Positions 45,841-57,792 of a stretch of DNA of 64,000 nt are shown here, piece by piece. The translations under genes were made by a program, and so were the position numbers. A model generated the notes under the pieces. That model was given only the letters and a program-made list of their open reading frames with translations, was not told where the DNA came from and ran no database searches. This DNA is from Paulownia fortunei (taxonomy: Eukaryota > Streptophyta > Magnoliopsida > Lamiales > Paulowniaceae), in contig CM033118.1 in the NCBI GenBank assembly GCA_019321725.1, forward strand, positions 9,946,071 through 10,010,070, read 5' to 3'. Positions within the stretch are counted from its first letter, which is position 1, and every line of letters starts with the position of its first letter.

Positions 45841-46311
45841 AGGGCGGATGCAAAAGCAAATCCATCGGTGGTAACAGGTACACTTTATATTTCTAGTATT
45901 CCAACACTTGTATTATTTGATTCTGGAGCCACGCATTCATTTGCATCCACTGAGTACGTGAAGAGGTTGGGTAGAATAACAGATGTAGCAGAAATCAGTT
46001 ATAGTGTAACAGTCCCCTCTGGAGATGCTAGACAAACCGATTGGATTTTGAGAGCTTGTGCTATACTTGTTGAAGGTAGAGAATTACATGCTGATTTGAT
46101 TGTACTGGATATGAATGATTACGATGTTATTTTGGGCATAGATTGGTTGTCATAGTATGGGGCTACTATCAACTGTAAGGAAAAGACGGTGGTATTTCAA
46201 CTTTTTAGGAAAGAGTCTTTCATATTTGCCAACATTGTGAAGAATTTCAGATTCCCTATGATTTCAACAGTGAAGGCACAATGATTACTCGATGATGGTT
46301 GTGAAGGGTAC
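45841..46311 (+). pseudogene. Element F aspartic protease
   Basis: Inside the open part 45670-46155: FTMTRADAKANPSVVTGT leads to LVLFDSGATHSFAS (active-site DSG intact), then YSVTVPSGD, ILRACAILVEGRELHADLIV and DVILGIDWLS, a complete Tekay-type protease. A TAG at 46153-46155 replaces the residue after DWLS. The following ~150 bases (to 46311) encode the linker with TINCKEKTVVF in the same reading. It would probably be active but for that stop. Confidence 0.88.
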
Positions 46312-47055
46312 TTGGTGAGTGTCATGAACATTGAGGAACAACACCCACCAACTTTGAGTGAAATACCAGTGGTACGGGAATATACTGAAGTATTCCCAAA
46401 TGATCTCCCAGGACTGCCTCTAGATTATGAAATAGAGTTTGTTATTGACATACAACCAGGAACGTCTTCAATTTCTAAAACTCCCTACAGAATGGCTCCC
46501 TTGGAGTTAAAAGAATTAAAAGTACAATTACAGGACTTGTTGGATAAGGAATTCATCGAATCGAGCTTTTCACCTTGGGGAGCACCAATTCTATTTATAC
46601 GTAAAAAGGATGGCACCATGAGACTGTGTATCGATTATCGAGAGTTGAATAGGGTCACGATTAAGAATAAATATCCATTATCCAGAATCGATGATTTATT
46701 TAACCAGCTTCAGGGTGCCGTAATATTTTCAAAGATTGACTTACGCTCCGGGTACCATCAACTGAAAATAAAGAAAGAGAATATCCCTAAGACGGTATTT
46801 AGTATAAGATATGGGTACTATGAATTTTTGGTGATACTGTGCGGATTGACTAACGCTCCAGCAGCATTTATGGATCTGATAAATAGAGTGTTCAAGGAGT
46901 TTCTAGATAAATTTGTTATTGTGTTCATCGATGACATTCTAGTTTACTCCAAAACTAAAGAAGAGCATATTGCACATTTAACACAAGTACTAGAGGTCCT
47001 AAAAGCAAAGCAGTTATACGCCAAATTTAAGAAATGCGAGTTCTAGTTAGATCGT
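46312..47055 (+). pseudogene. Element F reverse transcriptase
   Basis: A 244-codon open frame with all RT blocks in order: [96 protein letters not shown], and the catalytic box FIDDILVYS with both Asp present (FIDD at 46924-46935). It ends at a TAG (47044-47046) after KKCEF, where relatives have Trp (CEFWL); TGG to TAG is a single change. The RNase H frame opens ten bases later in the same reading. Apart from this stop the enzyme looks complete. Confidence 0.92.
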
Positions 47056-47763
47056 GTGGTATTCCTGGGACATGTTATATCAGGAGCAGGAATATCAGTA
47101 GATCCAAGTAAAGTTGAAGCTATCAACAACTGGATGCATCCTACTAATCCTTCGGAGGTGCATAGTTTTCTAGGTTTAGCTGGATATTACCAAAGATTTG
47201 TGGAGGGGTTCTCCAAGATTGCTATGCTACTGACACAATTAACCAGAAAAAGGGTAACGTTTAGATGGATGGATATGTGTGAGCGAAGTTTCCAAGAGTT
47301 GAAAAAGAGGTTGACTTCAGCACCTATTCTCTCAATTCCATCAGGTACTAGAGGATTCATAATTTACAGTGACGCATCGAAGAATGGATTAGGATATGTA
47401 CTGATGCAGAATGGCAAAGTAATTGCATATGCATCCAGACAACTTAAAGAGTACGAAAAGAATTACCCCACGCATGACTTGGAACTTGCTGCTGTAGTAT
47501 TTGCACTTAAAATATGGAGGCACTATTTATATGGTGAACGGTGTGAGATCTATATTGATCACAAGAGCCTCAAATACTTCTTCACACAGAAAGAGTTGAA
47601 TATGCGGCAGTGGAGATGGCTGGAACTGGTAAAAGATTATGATTGTATGATCAATTACCACCCAGGTAAAGCCAACGTTGTAGCTGATGCATTGAGCCAA
47701 AAATCTACACAAAGTACAATAGCTATAGCTTTAATTCAGAAGTCAAAATTGAATGATTTGTAG
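47056..47763 (+). pseudogene. Element F RT connection and RNase H
   Basis: A 235-codon open frame. It has the RT thumb ([40 protein letters not shown]), then RNase H with the four acids in place: [50 protein letters not shown] and [16 protein letters not shown] stop follows after SKLNDL. This is the most complete RNase H in the window. Confidence 0.92.
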
Positions 47764-49258
47764 AAAATGAATATAGAGATTTTACAGACAAGAGTAATGG
47801 AGGCAAAGTTGGCAGCCCTGATGCTTCAGCCTACGCTAATTGATAGGATCAAATAGGGACAGCGAGATAATGAATATCTCATCAATATGAGAAAATATGT
47901 TGCTGCAAGGAAGTCTCTTGAATTTAAGATGACTCAGAATGATATTTTACAATTTAGAGGGCAGTTTTGTGTGTCAAATATTGATAACATTCGGGAAGAC
48001 ATTTTAAAAGAGGCACATTCAACCCTTATTCAGTACATCCAGGGGCTACTAAGATGTATAGAGACTTGAAAATGCATTATTGATGGTCGGGTATGAAAAA
48101 GGACATCGCCCACACATGTGGAGCAATGCCTAACATGTCAACAGATAAGGCCGAACATCAAAGACCCACAGGGACTTTGCAACCTCTACTTATTCCAGAA
48201 TGGAAATGGGAAAGGATCACTATAGATTTCGAAACTGGTTTGCTAAAGACTACTAAGGGTCATGATGTTATTTGGGTTATCGTCGACAGATTGACCAAGT
48301 CTGCTCATTTTCTTCCCATATGTTCTACCTATTCCATGGATCGCTATGCCCAATTATATGTTCAAGAGGTTGTCAGACTTCATGGAGTGCCATTGTCTAT
48401 AGTTTCTGATAGAAATTCAAGATTTTTGTCTGCTTTTTGGAGGAGTTTACACAAAGTTTTGGGAACATAATTATCATTCAGTACAGCATATCATCCTCAG
48501 ACAGATGGGCAATCTGAACGAACAATACAAATGTTGGAGGATATACTCAGAGCCTGTGTATTAGACTTCCAAGGTCAGTGGAGTAAATTCCTACCTTTGG
48601 TGGAGTTTGCATACAACAACAGCTATCAGTCTAGTATTGGAATTGCTCCTTATGAATTATTGCCTGGCAAAAAGTGTAGGTCTCTGATATACTGGGATGA
48701 AGTTGGTGAGAAGAAACTTTTGAGCCCAGATATGATTCGAGAGATGACAGAAGTCATGTTACAGATTCGACAAAGAATGCAAACTGTCCAAAATCGACAG
48801 AAAAGTTATGCAAATCGAAGAAGAAGGGCATTGGAGTTTGCGATAGGAGATCAGGTGTTTTTGAAAGTAGCACCAATGAAGGGCATCATGCGATTGTGAA
48901 GAAAGGAAAATTGAGTCCCAAATACATTGGCCTGTTCTCGGTGATTGAAAAAATTGGTGATGTTTCTTACAGACTAGATCTGCCAATATCTATGTCCCAA
49001 ATACACAATATATTTCATGTGTCTATCCTGAGGAAATATTTGCTAATCCGTCTCACATTCTAAAGAATGAACTAGTAGGATTAAAGATAGATTTGATCTA
49101 TGAAGAAAAGCCTGTACAGATTTTGTTACGAGAAGTGAAGCAGTTAAGAAATAAACAAATTCCATTGGTTAAAGTGTTATGGAGAAACCAATTGGTAGAA
49201 GAGACCACTTGGGAAAGGGAGGACGAAATGAGAACTAAGTATCCTGAACTTTTTCGAT
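47764..49258 (+). pseudogene. Element F integrase with C-terminal chromodomain-type region
   Basis: Tether and zinc region (47887-48069 and on; HPGATKMYR-like, then VEQCLTCQQ in a shifted frame near 48120). The core 48093-48470 has TIDFETGL, VDRLTKSAHFLP and HGVPLSIVSDRNSRF. After one stop, 48531-48899 continues from HPQTDGQSERTIQ (Glu kept) into LRACVLDFQGQW and FAYNNSYQSSIG. So D, D and E all remain. Past 48899, GKLSPKYIGLFSVIEKIG, NIFHVSILRKYL and a broken WERED-MRTKYPELF end make the Tekay C-terminus. Two frameshifts and several stops. Confidence 0.9.
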
Positions 49259-49287
49259 AAGTAAAATTTCGGGGATGAAATTTTTAT

Positions 49288-49300
49288 AAGGAAGGGAGGA
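49288..49300 (+). other. Element F polypurine tract
   Basis: AAGGAAGGGAGGA directly before TGTGATACCC of the 3' LTR. Confidence 0.88.
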
Positions 49301-52191
49301 TGTGATACCCGAGCGTCTTACTACTCACATGGCCAAATATGATTCAAGTATTACATGTTAATTGCGTGTTATTTGCATTGATATGACGTCATATAATTTA
49401 TTTTATTTTATACGGCGTTTTTAATTATTAAAAACTTAATTTTGAAGCTCTCGCACGGTATTGATTATCGAATCCCCTAACCTAAGTGGTTGATTTTATA
49501 TTGAGATAAGAAGAAATTGAGGTATCAATATAGTGAATAGTTCTAGGTTACACGTGGAACCTTAGGAGTTCAAAAGGTGTCACCGAAAAATTTATAGAAA
49601 GTAAGTCGATTCGATTATGAATTTTAATATTATATGTATATTTAAATCATACACTTGGGACAACTAGACATACAATATTATAATTTAAATGTTATATAAC
49701 TAGGTTCATAGGTTTGTAACACTATCGGTGCACAAACTTATCAATCGGGTAAGAATCGATAATTTTTGGGTGAAGAACCTAATGAACGGATATAGGAATT
49801 AGCTATGGGAATGAATGGTGATGAAGATAGGTTGCAACCAAATAGGAATATGTGAGACACACAAGATTAGGGCTGCAAGATAAGAGAGAAAATCAGATTA
49901 TACCATTACATGCCACCTCAAGCTTATGCCACTCATGCTTAGACTTATCAAACTAGCACTCAACCTATTCTTCACTCTTAAGCTAACAACCACGACTTGA
50001 ACCATATTCTGAACCATTTCATCTTCTAAATACATGGAAAAATATCTCTAAATAGGTCCTAAGTGATTCCAACCGAAAAAGGAGACAAAACAAGCAAAGG
50101 GGAGGAGAAATAACCAAGTTCAAGTAGAAAACTGTGCAAGGTGAGCTTAACCTACGGGTTTGGCATGAATTTCAAATTTATTTTGAGGTTTATTGGCTTG
50201 TTAAGCTCTGAATATTATTTATAAATGAGTTATGATGTTATTAGATAGGATTTGATGCATAAAGAAAGGGTTTGTGGTTGGAAATATTTGATAGAAAACA
50301 CTTGTGCTAGAAACTGTCACCTTGCTGTATTCTTGTGTTTTAGACTTCAAAAGTATATGGTATGTTGAATAAAACCTATAATTATCATCATATACATGTT
50401 TATATATGAGTTAAGAGTATTGGAATGAATTTTGATCGGTTAGAAATTGCAATAGAGAATGATATTGGAGAAACACTCAAACTACCAATGTAGCAAAATC
50501 TGTTTTGGTGTGCTGTGAAGGAGACTGAATTAGGGGAGCTAAATCCATTAGTTTTGGAAATAAGATAACCTATTTGTCTCTATGTATATGTTATATAAGT
50601 GTGGTAAAAATTTGGGAGAGATTGAATATACATAAGGGTGCCAAAACCATTAATGTAATGAAGTGCGTAAAGCTGTCACGGTAGGAAAAATGTGTTTCAC
50701 TATGCTGTGAAAGGAGCTGAACTTGGGAAGCTATATCCATGAGTTTTAGCAATTCTATGACATGGTTACATTTATATATATGTTATCTAATTGTGGTAAA
50801 AATTTGGGAGTGATTGGATATGTTTAGGGATGTCAAAATTATCATGAAACTAAATTGGACAATAAGTAAATATGAAAATGTGAATCTGTCCCATTTGATA
50901 ACTTAGCATATTTCAACCTAGACATGTTTCTATTGAGTGTTAAAAATTAGGTACATGATATTAGAGTTATAATACTTCAATTATATAATGTTTACATGCA
51001 TCTAAGATGAGAAATTAAGGTATTGGAGGGACTAGATTGGGTTCTAGTTTGTAAAACCTAGATAGCTTAGTGTTTAAGATCTTAGTATGATATTTTATGC
51101 TTTCAACTTGTCAAATTGGGAATGGTACTTGATGTTGGTAATATTACAGGTTATTTTAGATCTAAGATTGGAGGAGAACAATAAACAAATCTAGACTAAG
51201 CCACCAACCAACTGAAAGGTAAGTAAAGATTTATTTGCAACTACAATGCATAGATATAGTAGATGTGTGAATTATATGTAATATCATAAATCATATGTGC
51301 ATAGTAGAGGGCTCTCAATTGTGCATACATACATAGGCATTGTCATTGGCACGTGCATGCATCATATATGCGCATTGTGATAAATCTTGCATTGCACGTA
51401 TGATTGTGAGAAAGGAAAAAATTTTGCTGACCACTAGTAGTGCACCGAAGCATGCATGAATTTGCATGGTTTTATGCATGAATTTGTAGGTTCGCATGCA
51501 TGGATTTTCATGTGTATGAGTATGCATGGATTTGCATTCTTATATGATTATTGTCCATTAGATTATGACGGTGTACATAGCTCTTTTCGGTGCATGGGAT
51601 AGTAGCGTTGGTCAGGGCCCAAGAAAGAAATAATTTTGAGAGAAATATTTTGATGCATAAAATTGTATTGTGGGTATAGCATGTTGAGATTTATGACTTG
51701 ATATTGTGGATTATTCTTTAACATGCATAATCATTTCTTACTGAGCGTGAGCTCATATAGTTTATGCATTGTAGGTAAGTACGGTGATGCTTGAAGCATC
51801 TTTTATTGGCTGGGCGGCGATTGTAGCTCTTGCAGGTGTCTAAAAGAGTGTGTACATGGATGACAACCTGTTGGACTATTTTGTTGGCTTGTTATATTTT
51901 GAGTCTGTTGTATTATATTTTTAAATTGTACTATATTTTGTTTTTAAAACTTTATTGTAAATAAATATGTAAATATTGGGTCATTGTGGGTGTTGTGCTT
52001 TTATATAAATACCAATCCTGCTATATACATGACATGTGTTAGAAAGTATTTTTAATAGGGTTGTGCATGTAAGAAGTGATTTATCTTTTCTTAAAGTGTT
52101 ACAAAAAAAAAATATATTCCATGCATGCACACAGGTTCTATCATGTTAAATTATAATATATATCTAGTAGTGTAGTAATGGGGGTGTCACA
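49301..52191 (+). repeat. Element F 3' LTR, full length (2891 bp)
   Basis: TGTGATACCC...GGGTGTCACA. It is collinear with the 5' LTR from 49618 on, and reversed with the solo LTR at 36036-38876. It holds the GCATGAATTT/GCATGGATTT array (51440-51540) and the TATA box (52000-52011, TTTATATAAATA). No gene inside. Confidence 0.95.
52000..52011 (+). promoter_or_regulatory. TATA box of the F 3' LTR
   Basis: TTTATATAAATA, followed by CCAATCCTGC. Counterpart of 44390-44400. Confidence 0.55.
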
Positions 52192-54008
52192 GTTAGAGAA
52201 CAAGTATACTGAAAAAGCCCACTGGAAACTCTTAGTTGGAGACATTGTCTGTTGAAATAAGAGTTTTTATGTTATGATAGTATACGATTATTCCTTAGAC
52301 TTGAGGCACTATAGTAACCTTGTGCACATCATGTTTCATCTTGATGTGTCTTTTGATTGCCTCACAATAGGCAATATGTTGGATGTTGCACTAGGGTGTA
52401 AGGAGGTTAATAAGTAGCCAATATTGGATTTGAAACTTGTCTGGTAGAATAAGTGAATCTTCTACATTTTCATAGTTCATGACTCAAAAGTCTTTGGCCA
52501 AGGCAAGATGAATGCCATTTGGGGTTTTCTAATGATTAATCATGAGTTATTACAACATGAAATAGAATCATAGTTTTTTGAATCATTTAAGGTTTTGACT
52601 TATAATCCATACCCGAGACTCAATTGGGAGATTAGTTGATGGAAGGACCTTAGGTGTATGGTACTCGTAATTGAAGTAGGTTCACTCGTTATTTCACCTA
52701 AAACTAGGTAGTCTTGATATACTTGCTATAGGTTTCCCATAACTTGTGAGCTTCTTAGAATTAAGGCGTTAATTTCAAGCGGACTAATTAATTGAAATAA
52801 TTATTATTCATATGTTGCAAATGTAGTTTAGTTGTGAAACTAAAGGGTCACACACAAATTGGGATGTAACATTTCTAACTTTGAAAATGATCCAAGGAGT
52901 TGGATCCAATTAATTAATTAAGACTTAAATTAATTCAAGGAGTTGAATTAATTATTTACTTAAATAATAATTAGAGCTAATAAGATTAGGAAGTCTAATT
53001 AGAGTGTACCAATTATTTGATTAGATCAATTAATTGTGTAGATCAAAAAATAATTTTAATTTTAAATTAATTTATTTAATTAAATAATTGAATTATTTAA
53101 TTAAATAATTGAATTATTTAATTAAATAATTGAATTATTTAATTGGGCCTAATTTGATTAGATGGACTAGCTGAAATTAAATAATTAAATTTAGGCTTAA
53201 TCAATTAATTAAATTAATTGTGGAATTTAAATTAGAGTCCAAGTCCAATTCAAAAAGGCCTAATAGTAGAGCCCTACTAGGGTTGTTGGAATAAAGATGG
53301 AGATCTAAGAATGGAAGGTTCTTAGAATTATTTAATTAGATTAGATAATGATTATCTCTTTACATCTTGGGAAGATATATATAGAGAGAGTTTGTGATTT
53401 TTGGAAGATCTTGTGAACAACCAAAGATCTTCCAACCAAAAAAAAAAGAGGCGGACGTTTAGAAATTTCAGCCCCTAGTATAAATTTATAAGACAGAAAA
53501 TTTGAGAGAGTTACTCCCTAAATTTTCGACCATCATCCCAAAAGAAAAAAAAAATTGTTGTTCTTCTCCATCTTCTTTTACCAATATCAAAAGAATTCCA
53601 TCCTTTTGATCAAAAGTACTTAGGTCATTTATCACAATTTGATATTAAAAATTAATGTTCACCATATACTTTCCAAAAACAAGGTTAGTAAAAGAATAAA
53701 AAATGCTAGTGAAATTTTGATTCTGTGTTCTTGCCTAAAGTTTGGAATGCTTTTGAGGCAAGATGCTTGAATTCCTACGAACTGAATTTAGAAATGGGTT
53801 AGCAATTAATTATTTCAAACCCTACAACAGTCGAAGTGTGTCGAAGATTTAAATTAAATTCATTTAAGTTTATGCTTAAAAACTATTTGGAATGCAAAAT
53901 TTATAAAATCATATTGAACCCGAGGTGTTGTTATAATTGTTGTAGCATGTATTAATTAAAAATTTTATTTTTTCGCTACGGACACTCCGCGGTTAAGTGA
54001 ACCTAACA
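52192..54008 (+). repeat. Element J 5' LTR, lacking its start
   Basis: Matches the C LTR plan: block with ACTTGAGGCAC, block CTTCTTAGAATTAAG, TTAATTAA-rich region (52910-53220), GATATATATAGAGAGAG near 53386, end GTGAACCTAACA (54008). The sequence has diverged a good deal from C. Followed by a degraded primer site. Confidence 0.85.
53072..53144 (+). repeat. 21-bp AT-only tandem repeat, 3.5 copies
   Basis: TTATTTAATTAAATAATTGAA repeats exactly at 53072, 53093 and 53114, with a partial fourth copy from 53135. Each unit is nearly self-complementary (TTATTTAATTAAATAA). Confidence 0.93.
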
Positions 54009-55686
54009 AAGGTATTACATAATTCCAATTGTGTTTTGATTTGTGCCTGTTGAATTTAATAGTTAAATTTAGTTTATAAATTATATTTCTGATTGGGATA
54101 AATTTATTCTTCAATTTTATTTAATTTTAAATTATTGATACAATGCAAAAAGGACGAGCACCATGTTAGAAAATAGCTATCGTCGGCCAAGAGCAAAACG
54201 TGTCGTTGACTATGGGTGGTTGTGAACACTCCCCAACATGCAAACATTATGTGCTAGGCAACCTGCACATTCAACATGTGGATGGTAACAGGTGTGCGCG
54301 CAAGGGTCACACTAAGTGCTACGATCTGGTTGCATGGACGTTGGATCTGGGCGAATGATTATCACCCTTTGGGCTGTGGCAAGGTAGCCTGTTGGCTGCG
54401 AGCTACAAGCTGGAATGGCACGTGTAGGTTAGACAAGATGCACATGCTGTGTGTGCTGGGCAGGCACACGTTGTGCATGTTGCTTGGAGCGTTGTGCCGT
54501 CCATCGTGTTGGTTTGCAAAAATTGATTTTTTCATGAAAAAGCAAGATTTATGCCAAGTCATAAAATTATAATTTTCAAAGGATGGCAAATTTACTTGCA
54601 TTAATAAATTCATGAAATATGTTTATAGGCATGTAGTGGATGGTCTTGAAGCCATTTGAACAATATGATTAGATTTTTATATTTTTGGATTTTAAAATGG
54701 GGCTTGCAAGACTCTTATTATTTTCTTGTATCTACTTTACATTCTTGAAATGAGAGTGGTATAGGGTGAGATTTTTTTTTTAGTTTTTCGTCGACAAGAA
54801 AAAGGATCAAGATGGAGAACCAAGATAAGGCCTACAAATGTATGGGATATATTCATGTAATAGAAATAGTTTCTATTCCATTTTATCACCCTTATATTGA
54901 CCTAAATCCATTTTTAGCTCAAATGGATCGCATAGGAATGGCTCATGGTCATCTAGTTATGTATGTATTAGATGCATGCGTATGGTTTGTTTAATGCTTT
55001 CAATGACATGATTGTTATCTATTGAATACAAACACTTTAAATAAAGTAAGATAAAAATTGATGAGGTCTTGGTTAAAATACCCCACTTGAATTAAAACCA
55101 AGTAAATTAAAGTTTTTTAAAAAATATTTTAATTTCAAGCATATATGGCTAAAATTGAGTTGGACCCAATTATCCATGCCTACCATCAAAAGTAAATGAC
55201 ATGACGATGCTACATTACTTAATCATTAGCCAGTGAGTCATGAGATGACTTTGTGAAGGAAAGCTGTGATCTCTACTGAGTATAGCGATGCGCATAGGAT
55301 GGACTTGACTCTACATTAGCCATCAATAGTGGAATGTTTTGATGCTCCATTTACATGGAGGTTTGATGGGTCTTGCTTAACACTTAGTACCATATGGGCT
55401 TGTAAAATTAGGGTATATGGGAAGAAGTGAGGCAAAATATCTTGAGGGTTAAGTTAACCACTTATCAATATGTTTTATAGGGTTATAAAATTAGGGCATA
55501 CGAAATATTGATTTGGCCTCAAACCTACTTAGAAATATGATTTCCCAAATTTTCGTTAGGGGTGATGGAATTCGAATAAAGTATTGGGAGACATTTGTAA
55601 CCAAAGACTTTATTATGAATAGATATGTTTTTCAAAGAATGCCAATTTTTGCCTCATTTCCATTTTTTTGTAGATTGTCTCTAAAA
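54009..55686 (+). other. Element J leader with a GC-rich insertion, no recognised gene
   Basis: Directly after the LTR the primer site is degraded (AGGTATTACATAA for TGGTATCAGAGC). The leader is about 900 bases longer than in C. A GC-rich block at about 54176-54540 stands out from AT-rich surroundings and contains a 98-aa frame (54276-54572) without recognisable domain; I do not call it a gene. From 55185 to 55470 the leader matches the C leader. Another short frame (54812-54994) has no motif. Confidence 0.6.
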
Positions 55687-56470
55687 ATGGCCAAAAATCC
55701 ACTCACATCAATTTTACACACTAATAAATTAATTGGACCCAATTTTGTCGATTGGCTTGTGAACCTCAAGATTGTTTTATAATCTAAGATATCCTACATC
55801 CTCGATACTCCTCTATCGGCTGGTAGATGGGATCGAGGAGGAGCTTGCAGATTATCAACAACAAGTTGATGATGATCTATAGGTACGATGCTATATGATG
55901 GTATCAATGTCAAACTAGTTACAAAGGCAAGACGAGGTACATGCACATGTGCATGATATCTATGTTCACCTATAAGAGTTGTATGCTGAACATACTAGGT
56001 AGGTGAGAGATCATATTTTGAAAGAGCTTTTGATAGAGGGTTCTTCAATCTATGACCATGGATTGAAGATGATAAGCCTGATGGAAAGGCCCTTGGAGTT
56101 TTTATAGACAACGAACTCTATATGGATCTCATCCTGCAGTCTCTGCCTTCCATCATTTTACACCTTTGTTGTCAGCTTCAACATGCATAAGATGGAAACT
56201 TGCCTCATTGAGCTAGTTAACATGCTGAAGATGGCTAAGTCACTATGAAAAAATATAAGTTCATCATGCTTATTAGATTCTCTTCCAACTCCAAGGCTGT
56301 AAAGCCCAAGAAGAAGAAGGAGAAGAGGAAGGGTTCCTCGAAGGCTAATAAGATAAAGGTAATTGATAGGGTCTCGAAGGGTTCCAACAAAGCCGATGAT
56401 AAATCCCATTACTGCGATAAATACAGGTATTAGAGAGGAACTACAATGAGTACATTACCAGCCTGAAGAG
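55687..56470 (+). pseudogene. Element J gag
   Basis: The ATG at 55687 opens MAKNPLTSILHTNKLIGPNFVDWLVNLKIVL, the same start block as gag of C, then a stop. Further blocks (SIYDHGLKMISLM, NELYMDLILQSLP near 56110) are in shifted frames. The open part 56245-56433 is the Lys-rich tail (KPKKKKEKRKGSSKANKIK) with the start of the zinc knuckle, degraded to DDKSHYCDKYRY. Nonfunctional. Confidence 0.8.
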
Positions 56471-57792
56471 TTCAGGTATATATTTTGTCAAAGTTAACAT
56501 ATCAGTTAACGATGCTTATTGGGTATTGGATACCTATTGTGGGTCTCATCTTTGTAGTAATTTGCAAGTGATGGCAAGAAGCAGAAAGCTCAGTAAAGGA
56601 GAGACGGTCTTATAGCTGGGGAATAGATGCTGCATTAGCTATAGGAACTGTCAACTTAACTTTTGAAAATGGAGTAGTTTTAATTTTAAATAATTGTCTT
56701 TATGTTTCACAGATTGGGAAGAACATTATTTTCATTCCTATTTTGGATGGATAAGGTTTTACTTTTTTAATAAAACATGGAAGTTGTTCTATTTTTAATA
56801 GATTTACTCTGGCATATTGATAAATGATAATATGTAATTACTCCCCATAACTTATTTCTCTATGTTCAATAAAATAAAAGAAAATTAGATAATCATAATT
56901 TCAAATTTTTATGACACACTAGATTAGGTCCCATCTCTGAGAAAAGAATACACAAGTTGGCCTAATTGCTCAATCTTTAGAATGAGCAAGGATGGCCAAC
57001 GTGTGAATCATATCTCAAGGGAAAAATGACCAAATCACTATTTATTGGACACATGGAGCGAGCCAAATATCTGTGTGGATTTGATCTATACAGATGCTTG
57101 TGGGCTACTATGTGTTCATGCTCGTGGGAACTATCCATATAGATGCTTATGGTTATGTCTACCTTTTGAGGTATACACTTGAAGCTTTTGAAAAGTTTAA
57201 GGAATTCAGTATGGAGTGGATAAACAAACTAGGCTAAGTATTAAATCTCTTCGATTAGATCAAGAAGGTGAATACTTGAGCACATAGTTTCTGGATTACC
57301 TAAAAGACAATGAGATTCTCTCTCCGTGGACCCCTCCAGCTACTCCTAACTTAATGGAGTTGTAGAGTGTAAGAACCGAACACTGTTCGATCAATGATGA
57401 GTTTCAATGGACTTTCTCTTTCATTCTGGGGGTATGCTGTAGAAACATCGCCATATCTATAAAATAGAGTGCCATCAAAGTCCGTACCCAAAATACTATA
57501 TGAGATATGGTGTGGAAAACTACCCTCTTACAAATACCTTAGCGTATGATGTTGTGTTACATACATAAAGTAGCAAGTAGGAGATAAATTGGATATGAGA
57601 TCCAATTTATATAAATTAGTGGGGTATCCAAATAAATCTATTGGATACTATTCCTACGACTTCGTGGAACAAAGGGTGTTCATTTTAAGGAATGCCACCT
57701 TTTTAGATAAGGAGTTTCTATTCGATAGAAATGGTGAAGTTGTGGAACTTAAAAAAGTTTAAGAAGCATAGAACATACCAACAGACGTAGTA
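56471..57792 (+). pseudogene. Element J protease and integrase
   Basis: The protease block reads DAYWVLDTYCGSHLCSNLQ near 56510, with the active site DTY instead of DTG. Blocks LAIGTVNLTFENGVVLILNN and NCLYVSQIGKNIIFIPILDG follow. The pre-integrase block (ISEKRIHKLA) starts near 56935. Integrase is readable in pieces: IYTDACG (first Asp), LDQEGEYLS (second Asp kept), GVVECKNRT (Glu kept), then WGYAVETSPYL, RVPSK, YEIWCGKLPSYKYL and KLVGYPNKSIGYYSYD. No open frame over 60 codons remains. Confidence 0.8.

Larger units (their letters stand above)
42018..52191 (+). mobile_element. Element F: Tekay/Del-like Ty3/gypsy retrotransposon
   Basis: 5' LTR (truncated), primer site, gag, protease, RT, RNase H, integrase with C-terminal blocks, polypurine tract and full 3' LTR, 10.2 kb in all. 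This is the best preserved element: protease DSG, RT FIDD, RNase H acids and the integrase D, D, E are all present, with scattered stops and frameshifts. The two LTRs agree by eye at well over 90%. The left end is broken (first 317 bp of the LTR missing), so no target duplication can be shown. The right flank is copia J. Confidence 0.93.

Noticed and set aside
54276..54572. 98-aa open frame in the GC-rich island of J
   Set aside because: High GC lengthens chance frames on both strands (an opposite-strand frame exists at 54362-54613); no domain, no conserved start context.
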